From NCBI GenBank assembly GCA_001515265.1, contig LNDB01000001.1:62001-126000 (forward strand): a stretch of DNA of 64,000 nt, given 5' to 3'. Below the pieces are notes generated by a model. The model ran no database searches. It saw nothing but the letters and a program-made list of their open reading frames with translations, and was not told the origin of the DNA. Positions 34,548 to 44,552 of this stretch are shown here, piece by piece. The translations under genes and the position numbers were made by a program. The stretch is from Candidatus Dichloromethanomonas elyunquensis (lineage in GTDB: Bacteria > Bacillota > Desulfitobacteriia > Desulfitobacteriales > Syntrophobotulaceae). Each line of letters opens with the position of its first letter. Positions within the stretch are counted from its first letter, which is position 1.

Positions 34548-37211
34548 TTATTCGGATTTTCTTGATTTCAGCATACTTTGGGCCGCGCTTAACCTGGCGA
34601 TAGGGACCCTGAAAGGAGAGCAAGAAACATAATTCAGATTGATTTCCTGACAAAAGTCTATCGAGGAAGGATCCCCCCCGTGTTCACCGCAAATTCCGAT
34701 TTTCAGTTCAGGATTGCTCATACGGCCTAATTGCACGCAGATTTTCATGATCTTGCCGACGCCTTCTTTGTCCAGAATAGCAAAAGGGTTTTCCGATAGG
34801 ATATGATTGTCGATATATACCGGCAAAAACTTCCCTTCAGCATCATCGCGGGAAAAGCCAAATACAGTCTGAGTAAGGTCATTGGTCCCAAAAGAGAAAA
34901 AATCGGAATAGCGGGCAATCTCGTCCGCAGTTAAAGCCGCTCTCGGCGTTTCAATCATTGTCCCCGTCTTAAAAGGAATATCTACCCCTTCAGCCCCCAT
35001 GACTTCCTTGGCAATCTGTGCAGTTTGTTCGCGAAGAACCTCAAGCTCTTTGTAATGAACCACTAAAGGAATTTTAACCTGAGGAAGTACAGTGTACCCT
35101 TCTTTGATAAGTCGGGCCGCGGCTAGGAAAATCGCTTTGGACTGCATTGCATAAATTTCCGGATAGGTAATACCGAGACGGCAGCCCCGGTGACCGAGCA
35201 TAGGGTTCATCTCATGCAAGGCCCTGACTTTTTTGAGAAGAACTTCCTTTTGATAGAGTTCTTCCTGAACCTTTCTGTCTTCCAGGTTTTGGGTAAGCTT
35301 TATTCTTAAGATATCTTCCCCCAATTCTTCCCCATTGGGAAGAAACTCATGCAAAGGCGGGTCCAAGAGCCTGATGGTAACGGGAAGACCTGCCATCGCT
35401 TTCAATATTCCGTAAAAGTCGTTCTCCTGCATGGGCAATAGTAAAGCTAACGCCTCTTCTCTTTCTTCCAGGGTTTGGGCCAGGATCATTTTCTGGACAA
35501 TGGGCAAACGTGAAGGATCCATGAACATATGCTCAGTCCTGCAGAGGCCGATTCCTTCAGCACCGAAATCTCTCGCTTTTGCCGCATCGAAAGGGTTATC
35601 CGCATTGGCCATGACCTTGAGGGTCCTGATCTCATCCGCCCATTTCAAAATGGTCTGAAATTCTTCACTAAGGTCGGGGTCTTTCATAGGGACCATCCCG
35701 TCAATCACTCTGCCGGTCCCGCCATCAATCGTAATTTCTGTCCCCTCAGGGTATTCACGATTGTGGATGACTAACTTTTTATCTGAATAATAGATTCTTA
35801 AAGCTTCACAACCGCATACCGCAGGTTTTCCCATATGTCTGGCCACAACTGCGGCATGGCTGGTCATCCCGCCCCTGCTGGTCAGGATGCCCTGAGATGC
35901 CATAACCCCATGAATATCATCCGGAGTCGTCTCCGTCCTTACCAGAATAACTTTTTCACCTGCAAGACCCAGTCTCTCCGCAGCATCCGCATCGAAAACA
36001 ATCTTTCCTGAAGCTGCACCGGGAGAAGCAGGAAGACCCGTTACCAGAACTTCCAGCTCAGCCTCATCATCAATCCTGCGGTGAAGCAGCTTCCCCAAAT
36101 GATGCGGATCAATACGTGTTACGGCTTCTTCCCTGGTAATAAGTCCTTCTTTACAAAATTCAACCGCTATACGGATAGATGCTGAAATGGTGCATTTTCC
36201 GTTTCGGGTCTGGAGAATATAAAGTTTTCCTTTTTCGATGGTAAATTCAATATCCTGCATATCCCTGTAATGTTTCTCCAAGTTGGAAGCAATCTGACAG
36301 AACTGACCGTAGAGTTCCGCATTTTCCTCCTGCAGGCTCGTTATGGGCAGGGGTGTACGGATTCCGGCGACAACATCTTCCCCTTGGGCGTTCATCAAAA
36401 ACTCCCCGTACAAAACCTTTTCCCCTGTGGATGGATTGCGGGTAAAAGCCACTCCTGTTCCTGAATCCTTCCCCATATTGCCAAAGACCATTGACTGAAC
36501 ATTTACCGCAGTGCCGATATCGTCCGGAATGTGGTTCACTTTCCGGTAAAATTTGGCCCTTTGATTGTTCCAAGACCTAAAAACGGCGGTAATAGCTTGT
36601 TTCAGCTGTTCATAAGGGTCATCCGGAAACGGATGCCCTGTCTCCGCTTTGATCAGGCTTTTAAACTTTTTCACAAGTCCTTCTAAAGAATCGGCAGAAA
36701 GCTCAGAATCAAATTTAACACCCTGTTTTTCTTTAACTTCATCTAAAATATTTTCAAATCGATAACTTTCAATTCCTAAAACAACATCGCCAAACATCTG
36801 GACAAAACGGCGATAGCAGTCAAAAACAAATCTCGCGTTTTGAGTTGCCTCGGCTAAACCATAGGCGGTATCGTCATTGAGTCCTAAATTCAGGATCGTA
36901 TCCATCATTCCCGGCATTGATATTTTAGCTCCGGAACGGACTGAAACCAGCAGGGGATTTCTGGAGCCGCCGAATTTTTTTCCGGAAGAATGCTCAACAT
37001 CACTCATTGCGGGAATAATTTGTTCCCAAAGGCCCTCGGGAAAACGTTCCCCTTCGGTATAATACTCCCTGCAGGCTTCGGTCGTGACGGTAAATCCTTG
37101 CGGGACACTCAGCCCGATATTGGTCATCTCGGCGAGGTTTGCACCTTTACCGCCTAAGAGGTCGCGCATGTTTGAATTCCCTTCGCGGAAAAGGTAAATA
37201 TATTTCTTCAT
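34548..37211 (-). CDS. ppdK: Pyruvate, phosphate dikinase
   Basis: 887 residues, full length. It has an N-terminal ATP-grasp domain (LLGGKGANLAEMTNIG), a central phosphohistidine domain with GGMTSHAAVVARHMGKPAVCG split around the catalytic His, and a C-terminal PEP/pyruvate barrel with GIGLCRTEHMFMD and CGEHGGDP. It reversibly interconverts pyruvate, ATP and Pi with PEP, AMP and PPi. The gene for its regulatory protein lies six bases upstream, so the pair forms an operon. The Thr-Ser-His segment needed for regulation by that partner is present. Confidence 0.97.
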   Translation of the reverse strand: MKKYIYLFREGNSNMRDLLGGKGANLAEMTNIGLSVPQGFTVTTEACREYYTEGERFPEGLWEQIIPAMSDVEHSSGKKFGGSRNPLLVSVRSGAKISMPGMMDTILNLGLNDDTAYGLAEATQNARFVFDCYRRFVQMFGDVVLGIESYRFENILDEVKEKQGVKFDSELSADSLEGLVKKFKSLIKAETGHPFPDDPYEQLKQAITAVFRSWNNQRAKFYRKVNHIPDDIGTAVNVQSMVFGNMGKDSGTGVAFTRNPSTGEKVLYGEFLMNAQGEDVVAGIRTPLPITSLQEENAELYGQFCQIASNLEKHYRDMQDIEFTIEKGKLYILQTRNGKCTISASIRIAVEFCKEGLITREEAVTRIDPHHLGKLLHRRIDDEAELEVLVTGLPASPGAASGKIVFDADAAERLGLAGEKVILVRTETTPDDIHGVMASQGILTSRGGMTSHAAVVARHMGKPAVCGCEALRIYYSDKKLVIHNREYPEGTEITIDGGTGRVIDGMVPMKDPDLSEEFQTILKWADEIRTLKVMANADNPFDAAKARDFGAEGIGLCRTEHMFMDPSRLPIVQKMILAQTLEEREEALALLLPMQENDFYGILKAMAGLPVTIRLLDPPLHEFLPNGEELGEDILRIKLTQNLEDRKVQEELYQKEVLLKKVRALHEMNPMLGHRGCRLGITYPEIYAMQSKAIFLAAARLIKEGYTVLPQVKIPLVVHYKELEVLREQTAQIAKEVMGAEGVDIPFKTGTMIETPRAALTADEIARYSDFFSFGTNDLTQTVFGFSRDDAEGKFLPVYIDNHILSENPFAILDKEGVGKIMKICVQLGRMSNPELKIGICGEHGGDPSSIDFCQEINLNYVSCSPFRVPIARLSAAQSMLKSRKSE

Positions 37212-37217
37212 CTTTCT

Positions 37218-38030
37218 TTACTCCCCCTTGTATATTTTTTGCATGATGATACTGGCCGTTTCCTCTACCGCCCTGGTGGTGGTGTCTATAGTATAACAGC
37301 CAATCTTTTTCATAATTTGTTCGGCGTACTCCAGTTCCTCCATAATCCTGTTGAGATTGGCATAATCTGCCGAAACCCCGAGTCCTAAAGTCTTTAAACG
37401 TTCGCTTCGTATCTGGTTTAACTTCTCAGGGCTCAATATCAAACCAAAGATCTTTTTAGGAGGAATAATAAAAAGCTCACGGGGCGGGGTAACCTCCGGG
37501 ACAAGCGGTATATTTGCCGTTTTAATCCCTTTATGGGCCAGATACATACTGAGAGGGGTTTTTGAAGTCCTGGAAACTCCTACTAAGACAACATCGGCAA
37601 AAAGTGCTCCGCGCGGGTCTTTGCCATCATCGTATTTAACTGCAAATTCAACCGCTTCCACCTTGCGAAAATATTGCTCATCCAACCGGTAAATGATATT
37701 TGGGATATTCTTAGGCTGCATCCCTGTTTTTTCAGCCAAGGCCGAAATCAGGGGACTTAGGATATCAATTGTAATCAGTTTTTTTTCCATAGCCCGGCGT
37801 TCTATGTAAAGCCTGAGATCGGTAAGCACCAGGGTATAGACCAGGATAGCCTGTTCCTCTGCCGCCTCTTCCAGAATCTCGTCAATATGCGTTTCATCCT
37901 GGACATAGGGAACCCTTCTGATCTTAGTCTTGATTCCGTTAAACTGTGCAGCCGCCGCTCTGCTTACAAATTCCGCAGTCTCCCCTAAAGCATCTGAAAT
38001 AACGTAGATTACCGGGATCTGTCCTGTCAC
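37218..38030 (-). CDS. ppsR: PPDK regulatory protein (bifunctional kinase/pyrophosphorylase, DUF299)
   Basis: 270 residues from the GTG at 38030 with GAGGGG eight bases upstream; an ATG 24 bp further up is possible. The ADP-dependent kinase P-loop is VGVSRTSKTPLSMYLAHKG; the N-terminus IYVISDALGETAEFVSRAA is typical. It switches PPDK off and on by phosphorylating the Thr next to its catalytic His. It lies between a CcpN-like repressor and ppdK; in Bacillus its orthologue yqfL follows ccpN in the same way. Confidence 0.93.
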   Translation of the reverse strand: MTGQIPVIYVISDALGETAEFVSRAAAAQFNGIKTKIRRVPYVQDETHIDEILEEAAEEQAILVYTLVLTDLRLYIERRAMEKKLITIDILSPLISALAEKTGMQPKNIPNIIYRLDEQYFRKVEAVEFAVKYDDGKDPRGALFADVVLVGVSRTSKTPLSMYLAHKGIKTANIPLVPEVTPPRELFIIPPKKIFGLILSPEKLNQIRSERLKTLGLGVSADYANLNRIMEELEYAEQIMKKIGCYTIDTTTRAVEETASIIMQKIYKGE

Positions 38031-38066
38031 CGGAAATTCCCCTCTCTTTCTCAAATACGCTTCTAT

Positions 38067-38699
38067 TTAACACCCTAGTTCAACAAAGAGATTGGTAACG
38101 TTCGTTTTGGTAAACCTCCCAACCACTTCAAAAACAGCGTTTCCATCTTCATTGATATAGTTCTCGACCACCGGCAAGGTATCAATTTGATGCTGGACAA
38201 TCTTTCTGGCCGCATCCAAGACAGACTCATCCGAAGTTACCATAATGATGTTGGGCATTCTGGTCATGATCACACCGATCGGAACCTGATGCAGTTCGGT
38301 TTTTCCCAGGGAGGCTTTGAGAATATCCTTTCGGGATACCATCCCCTTCAATTCACGGCTTTCGCCAACCACAATCAGGCTGCCGACATTATTGGTAAAC
38401 ATAGATACCACGGCATCATAAATAGAGGTATTCTCTTTAACAGCTGCGGCAATCGATTTAAAATCACCGACTCTGAGCTGACGCATCTTTTCTGCGACAG
38501 GAGAACGTTCACGGTCTTCCTTATAGAAATAGCCTACCCTGGGTCTTGCCTCTAAAACCCCTGTCATGGTTAGAATGGTTAGATCGGGTCTTAAGGTAGC
38601 CCTGGTCAGTTTTAACCGGCTCGCGATTTGCTCCCCAGTCATCGGACTATATCTTTTAACGAGTTCAACGATTTTTTCTTGCCGTTCAGAAAGCCGCAT
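38067..38699 (-). CDS. ccpN: CcpN-like HTH-CBS transcriptional repressor
   Basis: 210 residues from the ATG at 38699. An N-terminal winged helix (about 1-60; LSERQEKIVELVKRYSPMTG) is followed by two CBS domains (about 80-205) that probably sense adenine nucleotides. CcpN represses gluconeogenic genes in Bacillus. Here it is next to ppsR-ppdK, so this operon is a likely target. The longer start at 38750 is unlikely because it lacks an RBS. About 115 bp of AT-rich sequence separates it from glyS. Confidence 0.88.
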   Translation of the reverse strand: MRLSERQEKIVELVKRYSPMTGEQIASRLKLTRATLRPDLTILTMTGVLEARPRVGYFYKEDRERSPVAEKMRQLRVGDFKSIAAAVKENTSIYDAVVSMFTNNVGSLIVVGESRELKGMVSRKDILKASLGKTELHQVPIGVIMTRMPNIIMVTSDESVLDAARKIVQHQIDTLPVVENYINEDGNAVFEVVGRFTKTNVTNLFVELGC

Positions 38700-38865
38700 A
38701 CCTATCACTCTCCGAAAAAAAATACCATTCGAATAAATGTTATAATACATTTCCAGTTAATTACTTTAATTAATATGTCACATTAAGTTAATATATAACA
38801 CAATTTTTCTTATTTAATATATACCATATTTTTTAAGATTCGTATAGGGGTATTGAAAAAATCAA

Positions 38866-40938
38866 TTATGCCAGTAATGTCAGATCCCCAAGGCAGCTTA
38901 ATTGTTTAACACATTCCGCCAAAAGTCCGAGACGGGCATTCCGCACTTTTTCATCTTCTACCATGATCATCACCGCATCAAAAAATTCTTCAATCAGCGG
39001 CACAAGACGGGCAGCCTGAGAAAAAGCGCCGGCGTAGTCGCCTTTCTGTAAAGCTTGATGGACCGAATGAGCATTGTGCTGAAGGAAGTTTGCCAATTTA
39101 ATCTCGGACGGATCCGTTAAATCCGTTGAAGCCCAAGAGACGCCTCCCGCTTTTTTACACAGGTTCATACAGCGAACCGCAGCATTGAGATAAGCGATGA
39201 AGCCGGCTTGCTCTCTCTGCTCGGAAAGACATTTCGCTTTCTTCAGGACTGCGTGAGGTCTGTCTCCGCCTTGGGCCATGACCGCATCGACCGTATCGTA
39301 GCGCAGTCCTGCTTCTTGGAGCAGGTACCTGATTCTCTGATTGAAGAAATCTTCTAAGGAAGGCATTATCTTGGCTAAAGGCTCAAGGATAATTCCCTGC
39401 TTTTGAAAAATGTTGCAGGATTCTTCCAGAAGTGATCGTAAAGAAAGATTGCGTTCCTCCCGCATAAGCATGCCAACGACCCCTAAAGCCTGTCTTCGTA
39501 AAGCATAGGGGTCCTGCGAGCCGGTTGGCTGGATTCCGATCCCGAAGGAACCGACAACGGCATCAATCCTATCCGCCAGACTGACTGTTTTCCCCGTGAA
39601 TGATACGGGAAACCTGTCAGCGGTAAATCGCGGGAGGTAATGTTCCACAATCCCTGAACACACTTCTTTTTCCTCACCGTTATTTCTGGCATAGTAAGCA
39701 CCCATGATACCCTGAAGCTCAGGAAAATCATAAACCATATGCGATACAAGATCGGCCTTTGCCAGGTATGCCGTACGGTCTACGAGTTCTTGCTCCTTCT
39801 CATTCAGCTCCATTTTTTCTGCTATAACACCCGCGAGCATTCGAAGACGCTCAACCCTTTGTCCTACCGTGCCCAGTTTCTCGTGGTATACCACTCGGTC
39901 AAGCTGGGGGACTAATGCGGCCAAGGGTTTCTTTAAGTCCTCGCGGTAATAAAACGCCGCATCTTCCAAACGTGCTTTAAGGACTTTCTTATTTCCCTCT
40001 CTGACAACATCTAACGAAGAACTGTCTCCGTTGCGTACGGTCACAAAGTAAGGAAGGAGTTTACCGTCTTCCCCCCGTACCGGAAAATATCTTTGGTGTT
40101 CTTTCATTGGGGTTGTTATGACTTCCTCCGGTAAAACCATATATTTTATGTCTACTTCTCCCATCAGGGCAGTAGGATATTCCACCAGATGGCAGATCTC
40201 CGTAAGAAGCTCCTCATCTTCATCAACTTTTCCTCCGACCTTGGCTGCCAAGGATCGGACCTGTGTCCAAATGGTTTCTTTCCTCTTGTTTTGGTCTGCT
40301 ATGACAAAAGCGGATTCCAGGGCCTCAAAATACTCCTCCGGTTTAACCAGCCGGACGTATCCGCCGAGGGACCGGTGGCCGCGTGAAGTCCTCCCCGCCT
40401 GCAAGCCGGCATAGTTGAAAGGAATGACCTGATCCCCGTAAAGAGCCGTAAGCCAGCGAATAGGACGGGCAAAACGGATCTCATGATCGCCCCACCGCAT
40501 TGGCTTGGGGAAATTAAGACCGGTCACCAAATCCAAGCAGAATTTTGGCAACAGTTTTTCTGCTTCTTCTCCTTTTAAATGTTTCAACGCAAAGACATAA
40601 GGGATACCATTAAATTCCTTCACATACAATTCGTCTGTGGCAACCCCCTGTCCCCGGGCAAATCCTTCAGCTGCCTTGGTAGGTTTGCCTTCAGCATCAA
40701 ACGCCGCTTTTTGAGCCGGCCCTTTGGCTTCTTCCTGAACATCTGCCTGTTTTTCAGCCAGAGACGCGACATAAAGGGTGATTCTCCTTGGCGTTACAAA
40801 TGCTTTCAGATTTTTATACGCCAGCCGAAGTTCCCCAAGCAATTTACCGGCATTGTTTTCCATTTGGGAAACCGCTCCCGGTGCAAACTTTGCCGGTATT
40901 TCTTCTATCCCAATCTCAAATAAGAAATCTTTGCTCAT
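38866..40938 (-). CDS. glyS: Glycyl-tRNA synthetase beta subunit
   Basis: 690 residues from the ATG at 40938, which follows AAAGGGGAATAAGC. It starts with the family motif MSKDFLFEIGIEEIPAKF, has ITLYVASLAEKQADVQ-like core sequence and an HD-like region (LGTVGQRVERLRMLAG), and a C-terminal anticodon-binding part. With GlyQ it forms the alpha2-beta2 enzyme charging tRNA-Gly. It starts 2 bp after glyQ and is controlled by the T-box upstream. Confidence 0.97.
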   Translation of the reverse strand: MSKDFLFEIGIEEIPAKFAPGAVSQMENNAGKLLGELRLAYKNLKAFVTPRRITLYVASLAEKQADVQEEAKGPAQKAAFDAEGKPTKAAEGFARGQGVATDELYVKEFNGIPYVFALKHLKGEEAEKLLPKFCLDLVTGLNFPKPMRWGDHEIRFARPIRWLTALYGDQVIPFNYAGLQAGRTSRGHRSLGGYVRLVKPEEYFEALESAFVIADQNKRKETIWTQVRSLAAKVGGKVDEDEELLTEICHLVEYPTALMGEVDIKYMVLPEEVITTPMKEHQRYFPVRGEDGKLLPYFVTVRNGDSSSLDVVREGNKKVLKARLEDAAFYYREDLKKPLAALVPQLDRVVYHEKLGTVGQRVERLRMLAGVIAEKMELNEKEQELVDRTAYLAKADLVSHMVYDFPELQGIMGAYYARNNGEEKEVCSGIVEHYLPRFTADRFPVSFTGKTVSLADRIDAVVGSFGIGIQPTGSQDPYALRRQALGVVGMLMREERNLSLRSLLEESCNIFQKQGIILEPLAKIMPSLEDFFNQRIRYLLQEAGLRYDTVDAVMAQGGDRPHAVLKKAKCLSEQREQAGFIAYLNAAVRCMNLCKKAGGVSWASTDLTDPSEIKLANFLQHNAHSVHQALQKGDYAGAFSQAARLVPLIEEFFDAVMIMVEDEKVRNARLGLLAECVKQLSCLGDLTLLA

Positions 40939-40940
40939 GC

Positions 40941-41819
40941 TTATTCCCCTTTCTGTTTTAAGAGCGGGAACCCTAATTCTTCCCTTTGAGCTACATAGGC
41001 TTGCGCACAAAGCCGGGCCAGGTTTCTTACCCGGGCGATATACCCTGTTCTTTCAGTGACACTGATCGCTCCCCTGGCTTCCAGAAGGTTGAAAGTATGA
41101 GAACACTTCAGGACATAATCATAAGCCGGTACTACCAGACCGTGGGCGACAGTCCTCTCCGCTTCTTTTTCATACATATCAAACCATGTTCTTAAGGCTT
41201 CCACATCGGCGACTTCAAAATTATAACGGGAATAATCCTTTTCATTTTGCAGGTAAATATCTCCGTACAAGATATCTCCAACCCACTCGATGTCAAAAAC
41301 ACTGTCTTTGCCTTGAATAAAAGTGGCCAGTCTTTCAATCCCATACGTAATCTCGGCACAGACCGGTTTACAGTCAATTCCGCCGCACTGCTGGAAATAG
41401 GTAAATTGAGTTACCTCCATACCATCGAGCCAGACTTCCCAGCCAAGTCCCCAAGCGCCAAGAGTCGGGGATTCCCAATTATCCTCTACAAAGCGGATAT
41501 CATGGTCAAGGGGATTAATCCCTAATCGCTCCAGGCTTTCCAGGTAAAGCTCCTGGACATTATCCGGCGAAGGCTTAAGGATGACCTGATATTGAAAGTA
41601 GTGCTGAAGACGGTTGGGATTTTCCCCGTACCTCCCGTCGGTCGGACGTCTGGATGGTTCCACATACGATACATTCCAGGGTTCGGGTCCTAAGGCGCGC
41701 AAGAAAGTAGCCGGATTCATTGTCCCTGCTCCTTTTTCCATGTCGTAGGGCTGCGCAATAATACATCCCTGTTCTCCCCAAAACTGATTGAGGCCCAGGA
41801 TTATGTCTTGAAACTTCAT
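40941..41819 (-). CDS. glyQ: Glycyl-tRNA synthetase alpha subunit
   Basis: 292 residues, the normal length. [19 protein letters not shown] at the start and [19 protein letters not shown] form the class II catalytic core. It works with GlyS. The T-box leader lies directly upstream, so expression rises when tRNA-Gly is uncharged. Strong AGGAGG before the ATG. Confidence 0.98.
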   Translation of the reverse strand: MKFQDIILGLNQFWGEQGCIIAQPYDMEKGAGTMNPATFLRALGPEPWNVSYVEPSRRPTDGRYGENPNRLQHYFQYQVILKPSPDNVQELYLESLERLGINPLDHDIRFVEDNWESPTLGAWGLGWEVWLDGMEVTQFTYFQQCGGIDCKPVCAEITYGIERLATFIQGKDSVFDIEWVGDILYGDIYLQNEKDYSRYNFEVADVEALRTWFDMYEKEAERTVAHGLVVPAYDYVLKCSHTFNLLEARGAISVTERTGYIARVRNLARLCAQAYVAQREELGFPLLKQKGE

Positions 41820-41895
41820 GCCGTTTCCTCCTAAATAATTACTTCATCCTTGATTAACAATCTCCATACGGAAAACGAAAAAAAGTATCCTACAA

Positions 41896-42130
41896 AATAA
41901 AAAAACCCTCCATCCTTGCAGCACATACAGTACTGCAGGGACGAGAGCTGATCTCCCGCGGTTCCACCCTGCTTGATTCCCTGAAGGAATCCGCTTTACA
42001 TCACGTCCGCTCCGGGCTGCCCAGTCTGCTCATTCCCGTCCGGCTCCCACCAGCCCGGACTCTCTTCAGGGCCCTTGACAAACATCCTTCCCATCAAAGC
42101 AGAAACATCGTTCATCACAGCATATAACAC
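41896..42130 (-). promoter_or_regulatory. T-box riboswitch controlling glyQS
   Basis: The T-box core GGGTGGAACCGCGGG lies at about 41954-41969 on the minus strand. It is followed by a stem (TCGTCCCTGCAG with CTGCAAGGATGGA) and a run of T at 41898-41905, forming the terminator alternative. About 150 nt of GC-rich Stem I precede it. The leader is short, as expected for glycine T-boxes. It explains the 340-bp gap between recO and glyQ. Confidence 0.93.
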
Positions 42131-42137
42131 CTAGTTT

Positions 42138-42166
42138 ATTATATTGCGGCGGTTCTTCACTGTCAA
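42138..42166 (-). promoter_or_regulatory. SigA promoter of the glyQS leader
   Basis: Minus-strand TTGACA (42161-42166) and TATAAT (42138-42143) with an exact 17-bp spacer. The -35 box overlaps the recO stop codon, so glyQS has its own strong promoter within the array. Confidence 0.88.
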
Positions 42167-42909
42167 ATGAATTCACTTCCCTGCCGCCAGGCATGTAGTC
42201 TTTTTTCCAGCCTATGCTCGCAGAAGAAGCAAAGACCCCCCAGAATTTCTTCCCGCACTTTTTTATTCCAGCGCAAACGGTCCAGCATTCCAAGGTCTGC
42301 CTTGTACAGCTGGTGCATTAAGGCTACGCTTCCGGGATTCAAAGCTTTTACGGCACGGTTATTTTTACATGTCGCACAGACCAGACCCCCCGCCTCAGCG
42401 CTGATAAAAGCTTGCTCACCCCGAAGCGATTTTCCGCAATCCCCGCATTCATCCAAGGCAGGCAGATAACCTGCGGAATGCATTAACCTTAAAGCAAAAG
42501 CTGCCTGCGCTATATAAGGATCGACGTGTCTTAACAAAAACAAAAAACTTAAGGTCAGGGTGAACAGTTCGGGTTCCGGTTGTTCTTTGGGCGCTGCTGT
42601 GTCCAAAAGCTCCACCATGCCGGAGGCTGCGATGGTCCGGTCAAAATCATTCCAAAGATGGATAAAGCTTTCCTTTGGCTGTGCCTGACTGACGGTATCC
42701 AGATTTTTCCCCCGGTATAGAAGAAAATCTGCATAGGTGAAAAGCTGGGTGCCCCCCCGCTGGGTGCTTCTGGGCTTACGCGCGCCTTTCGCAATAGCTT
42801 CGATTTTACCCTTTTCCCTGGAAAAGAGGGTAATTAACCTGTCCGACTCTCCGTATTCCCTACTGCGGATCACGATGGCGTCAGTGGAGTAGACAGCCAT
42901 TTTTACCAT
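42163..42909 (-). CDS. recO: DNA repair protein RecO
   Basis: About 248 residues. It has an N-terminal OB fold (DAIVIRSREYGESDRLITLF), a helical middle and a C-terminal zinc motif (ECGDCGKSLRG...VCATCKNNR). It loads RecA onto SSB-coated DNA with RecR. The start at 42909 follows AGGA and GGGG; ATG at 42900 or GTG at 42924 are alternatives. It lies next to era, as in many Firmicutes, with deoC between. Confidence 0.92.
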   Translation of the reverse strand: MVKMAVYSTDAIVIRSREYGESDRLITLFSREKGKIEAIAKGARKPRSTQRGGTQLFTYADFLLYRGKNLDTVSQAQPKESFIHLWNDFDRTIAASGMVELLDTAAPKEQPEPELFTLTLSFLFLLRHVDPYIAQAAFALRLMHSAGYLPALDECGDCGKSLRGEQAFISAEAGGLVCATCKNNRAVKALNPGSVALMHQLYKADLGMLDRLRWNKKVREEILGGLCFFCEHRLEKRLHAWRQGSEFI

Positions 42910-42948
42910 CCCCGATTTCCTCACGATTCAACAAGGGGGAGCACCGTA

Positions 42949-43587
42949 TTAAAGAAGAGACAGCCCTGAACTTGTGCCCAGCCTATCTGCTCCGGCCTTA
43001 ACGAGTTCTATGGCGAATTCCCTGGTCTTAATCCCGCCGGAAGCCTTAACCTTAACAGATGGGCCCACCCATTCTTTTAAGTTTCGAACATCTTCTACTG
43101 CCGCTCCCCCATAAAAGCCGGTAGAAGTTTTGATAAAATCGGCCCCTGATTCTTTAACGATGAATGCTGCTTTTTTCTTTTCATCCTGATCCAGAAGGCC
43201 TGTTTCAATGATAAATTTGATTTTTAATCCGCAGCTTTGAGCAGTCCGTACCACCGTTTCCATATCCCGCTGGACAGTCTTCCAGTCCCCGGATTTAGCT
43301 CTGCTGATATTCATAACTGCGTCAACTTCTCTAGCTCCATAAGCTTTTGCCGCGAGAACTTCCTGTACTTTTATTTCCGTAAGAACGGCTCCCAGGGGAA
43401 ATCCAACTACCGTTGAGGCGGCAACACGCGTACCATGCAACAAGCGGGAGGCGGTACAGATATAAGTCGGGTTTACACATACTGAGGCAAATCCATATTT
43501 GACCGCCTCATGACAGAGGTTCACAATATCCTTCTCGGCAGCCTCCGGTTTAAGAAGCGTATGATCGATTTTTCCTGCCAGCTCCAT
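42949..43587 (-). CDS. deoC: Deoxyribose-phosphate aldolase
   Basis: 212 residues. IDHTLLKPEA at the start, the Schiff-base Lys in VKASGGIKTREFA and FIKTSTGF are diagnostic. It splits 2-deoxyribose-5-phosphate to acetaldehyde and glyceraldehyde-3-phosphate. It sits near cdd, so pyrimidine deoxynucleoside salvage genes are grouped within this array. Confidence 0.96.
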   Translation of the reverse strand: MELAGKIDHTLLKPEAAEKDIVNLCHEAVKYGFASVCVNPTYICTASRLLHGTRVAASTVVGFPLGAVLTEIKVQEVLAAKAYGAREVDAVMNISRAKSGDWKTVQRDMETVVRTAQSCGLKIKFIIETGLLDQDEKKKAAFIVKESGADFIKTSTGFYGGAAVEDVRNLKEWVGPSVKVKASGGIKTREFAIELVKAGADRLGTSSGLSLL

Positions 43588-43624
43588 ATCCTATTCCTTC
43601 CTTCAAAAAAATGCGGAAACTTGC

Positions 43625-44548
43625 TTATTCTCTTAAGTCCTCCAGGTTATATCCAAATTCTTTTAGGCGAGCCTGCTGGTTGCGCCAATCTTTTCTGACC
43701 TTTACCCAAAGTTCTAAAAATACTTTATTTCCAAGTAATTCTTCAAGCTCTTCCCTGGCAAGACGTCCCACTTCTTTTAAAACATTCCCGTTTTTTCCGA
43801 TAACAATCCCTTTTTGCGAATCACGTTCTACTAAAATAACGGCTCCGATCTTGATTAATGACTTTTTTTCCTGCATCTGTTCCACAATAACAGCCAAGGA
43901 ATGCGGGACTTCCTCCCGCATTAACTGTAAGAGTTTTTCCCTGATCATTTCCGCCGCGATAAATTTCTCCGGTTGATCGGTTACCTCATCTTCAGGGTAG
44001 TACAACGGGCCGGCCGGTAAGGCATCGAAAATTAAATCCAACAATTTTACGGTATTTTCCGACCGAATGGCAGAAATCGGAATAATCTCTTGGAAATCAG
44101 CGAGTTTGGAGAATTCAGCAATTCGCAATAGGACCTCGTTTTTTGTAAGCAAATCAATTTTATTTAAGGCCAGGATACAGGGAATTCTGTTTTCCCGGAT
44201 CATTTCCATCACATACGCGTCCCCGCTTCCAAGAGGAACGGAAGCGTCAACAACATAGACCGCAAAATCCACCCCCCTAAGTGTGCTCTTGGCTGCGGCA
44301 ACCATATATTCTCCCAGACGGTGCTGGGGTTTATGGATTCCGGGCGTATCAAAAAAAATAACTTGTCCCCTTTCCTCTGTAAGGATGCACTGAATCCTAT
44401 TCCGTGTAGTTTGGGGTTTATCCGAAATGATCAACACTTTTTGGCCAAGGAGGGTGTTTAACAAGGTGGATTTTCCGGCGTTAGGCCTCCCGATGACCGC
44501 AACAAAACCGGAACGGAATTCTTTTTTTTCTTTATTCAAGCGGAACAT
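43625..44548 (-). CDS. era: GTPase Era
   Basis: 307 residues. G1 GRPNAGKSTLLNTLLGQ, G3 DTPGIHKP, G4 NKIDLL and the C-terminal KH domain (GAVILVERDSQKGIVIGKNG) are complete. It binds the 3' end of 16S rRNA during small-subunit assembly. It follows cdd and precedes deoC. Confidence 0.97.
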   Translation of the reverse strand: MFRLNKEKKEFRSGFVAVIGRPNAGKSTLLNTLLGQKVLIISDKPQTTRNRIQCILTEERGQVIFFDTPGIHKPQHRLGEYMVAAAKSTLRGVDFAVYVVDASVPLGSGDAYVMEMIRENRIPCILALNKIDLLTKNEVLLRIAEFSKLADFQEIIPISAIRSENTVKLLDLIFDALPAGPLYYPEDEVTDQPEKFIAAEMIREKLLQLMREEVPHSLAVIVEQMQEKKSLIKIGAVILVERDSQKGIVIGKNGNVLKEVGRLAREELEELLGNKVFLELWVKVRKDWRNQQARLKEFGYNLEDLRE

Positions 44549-44552
44549 CCTC

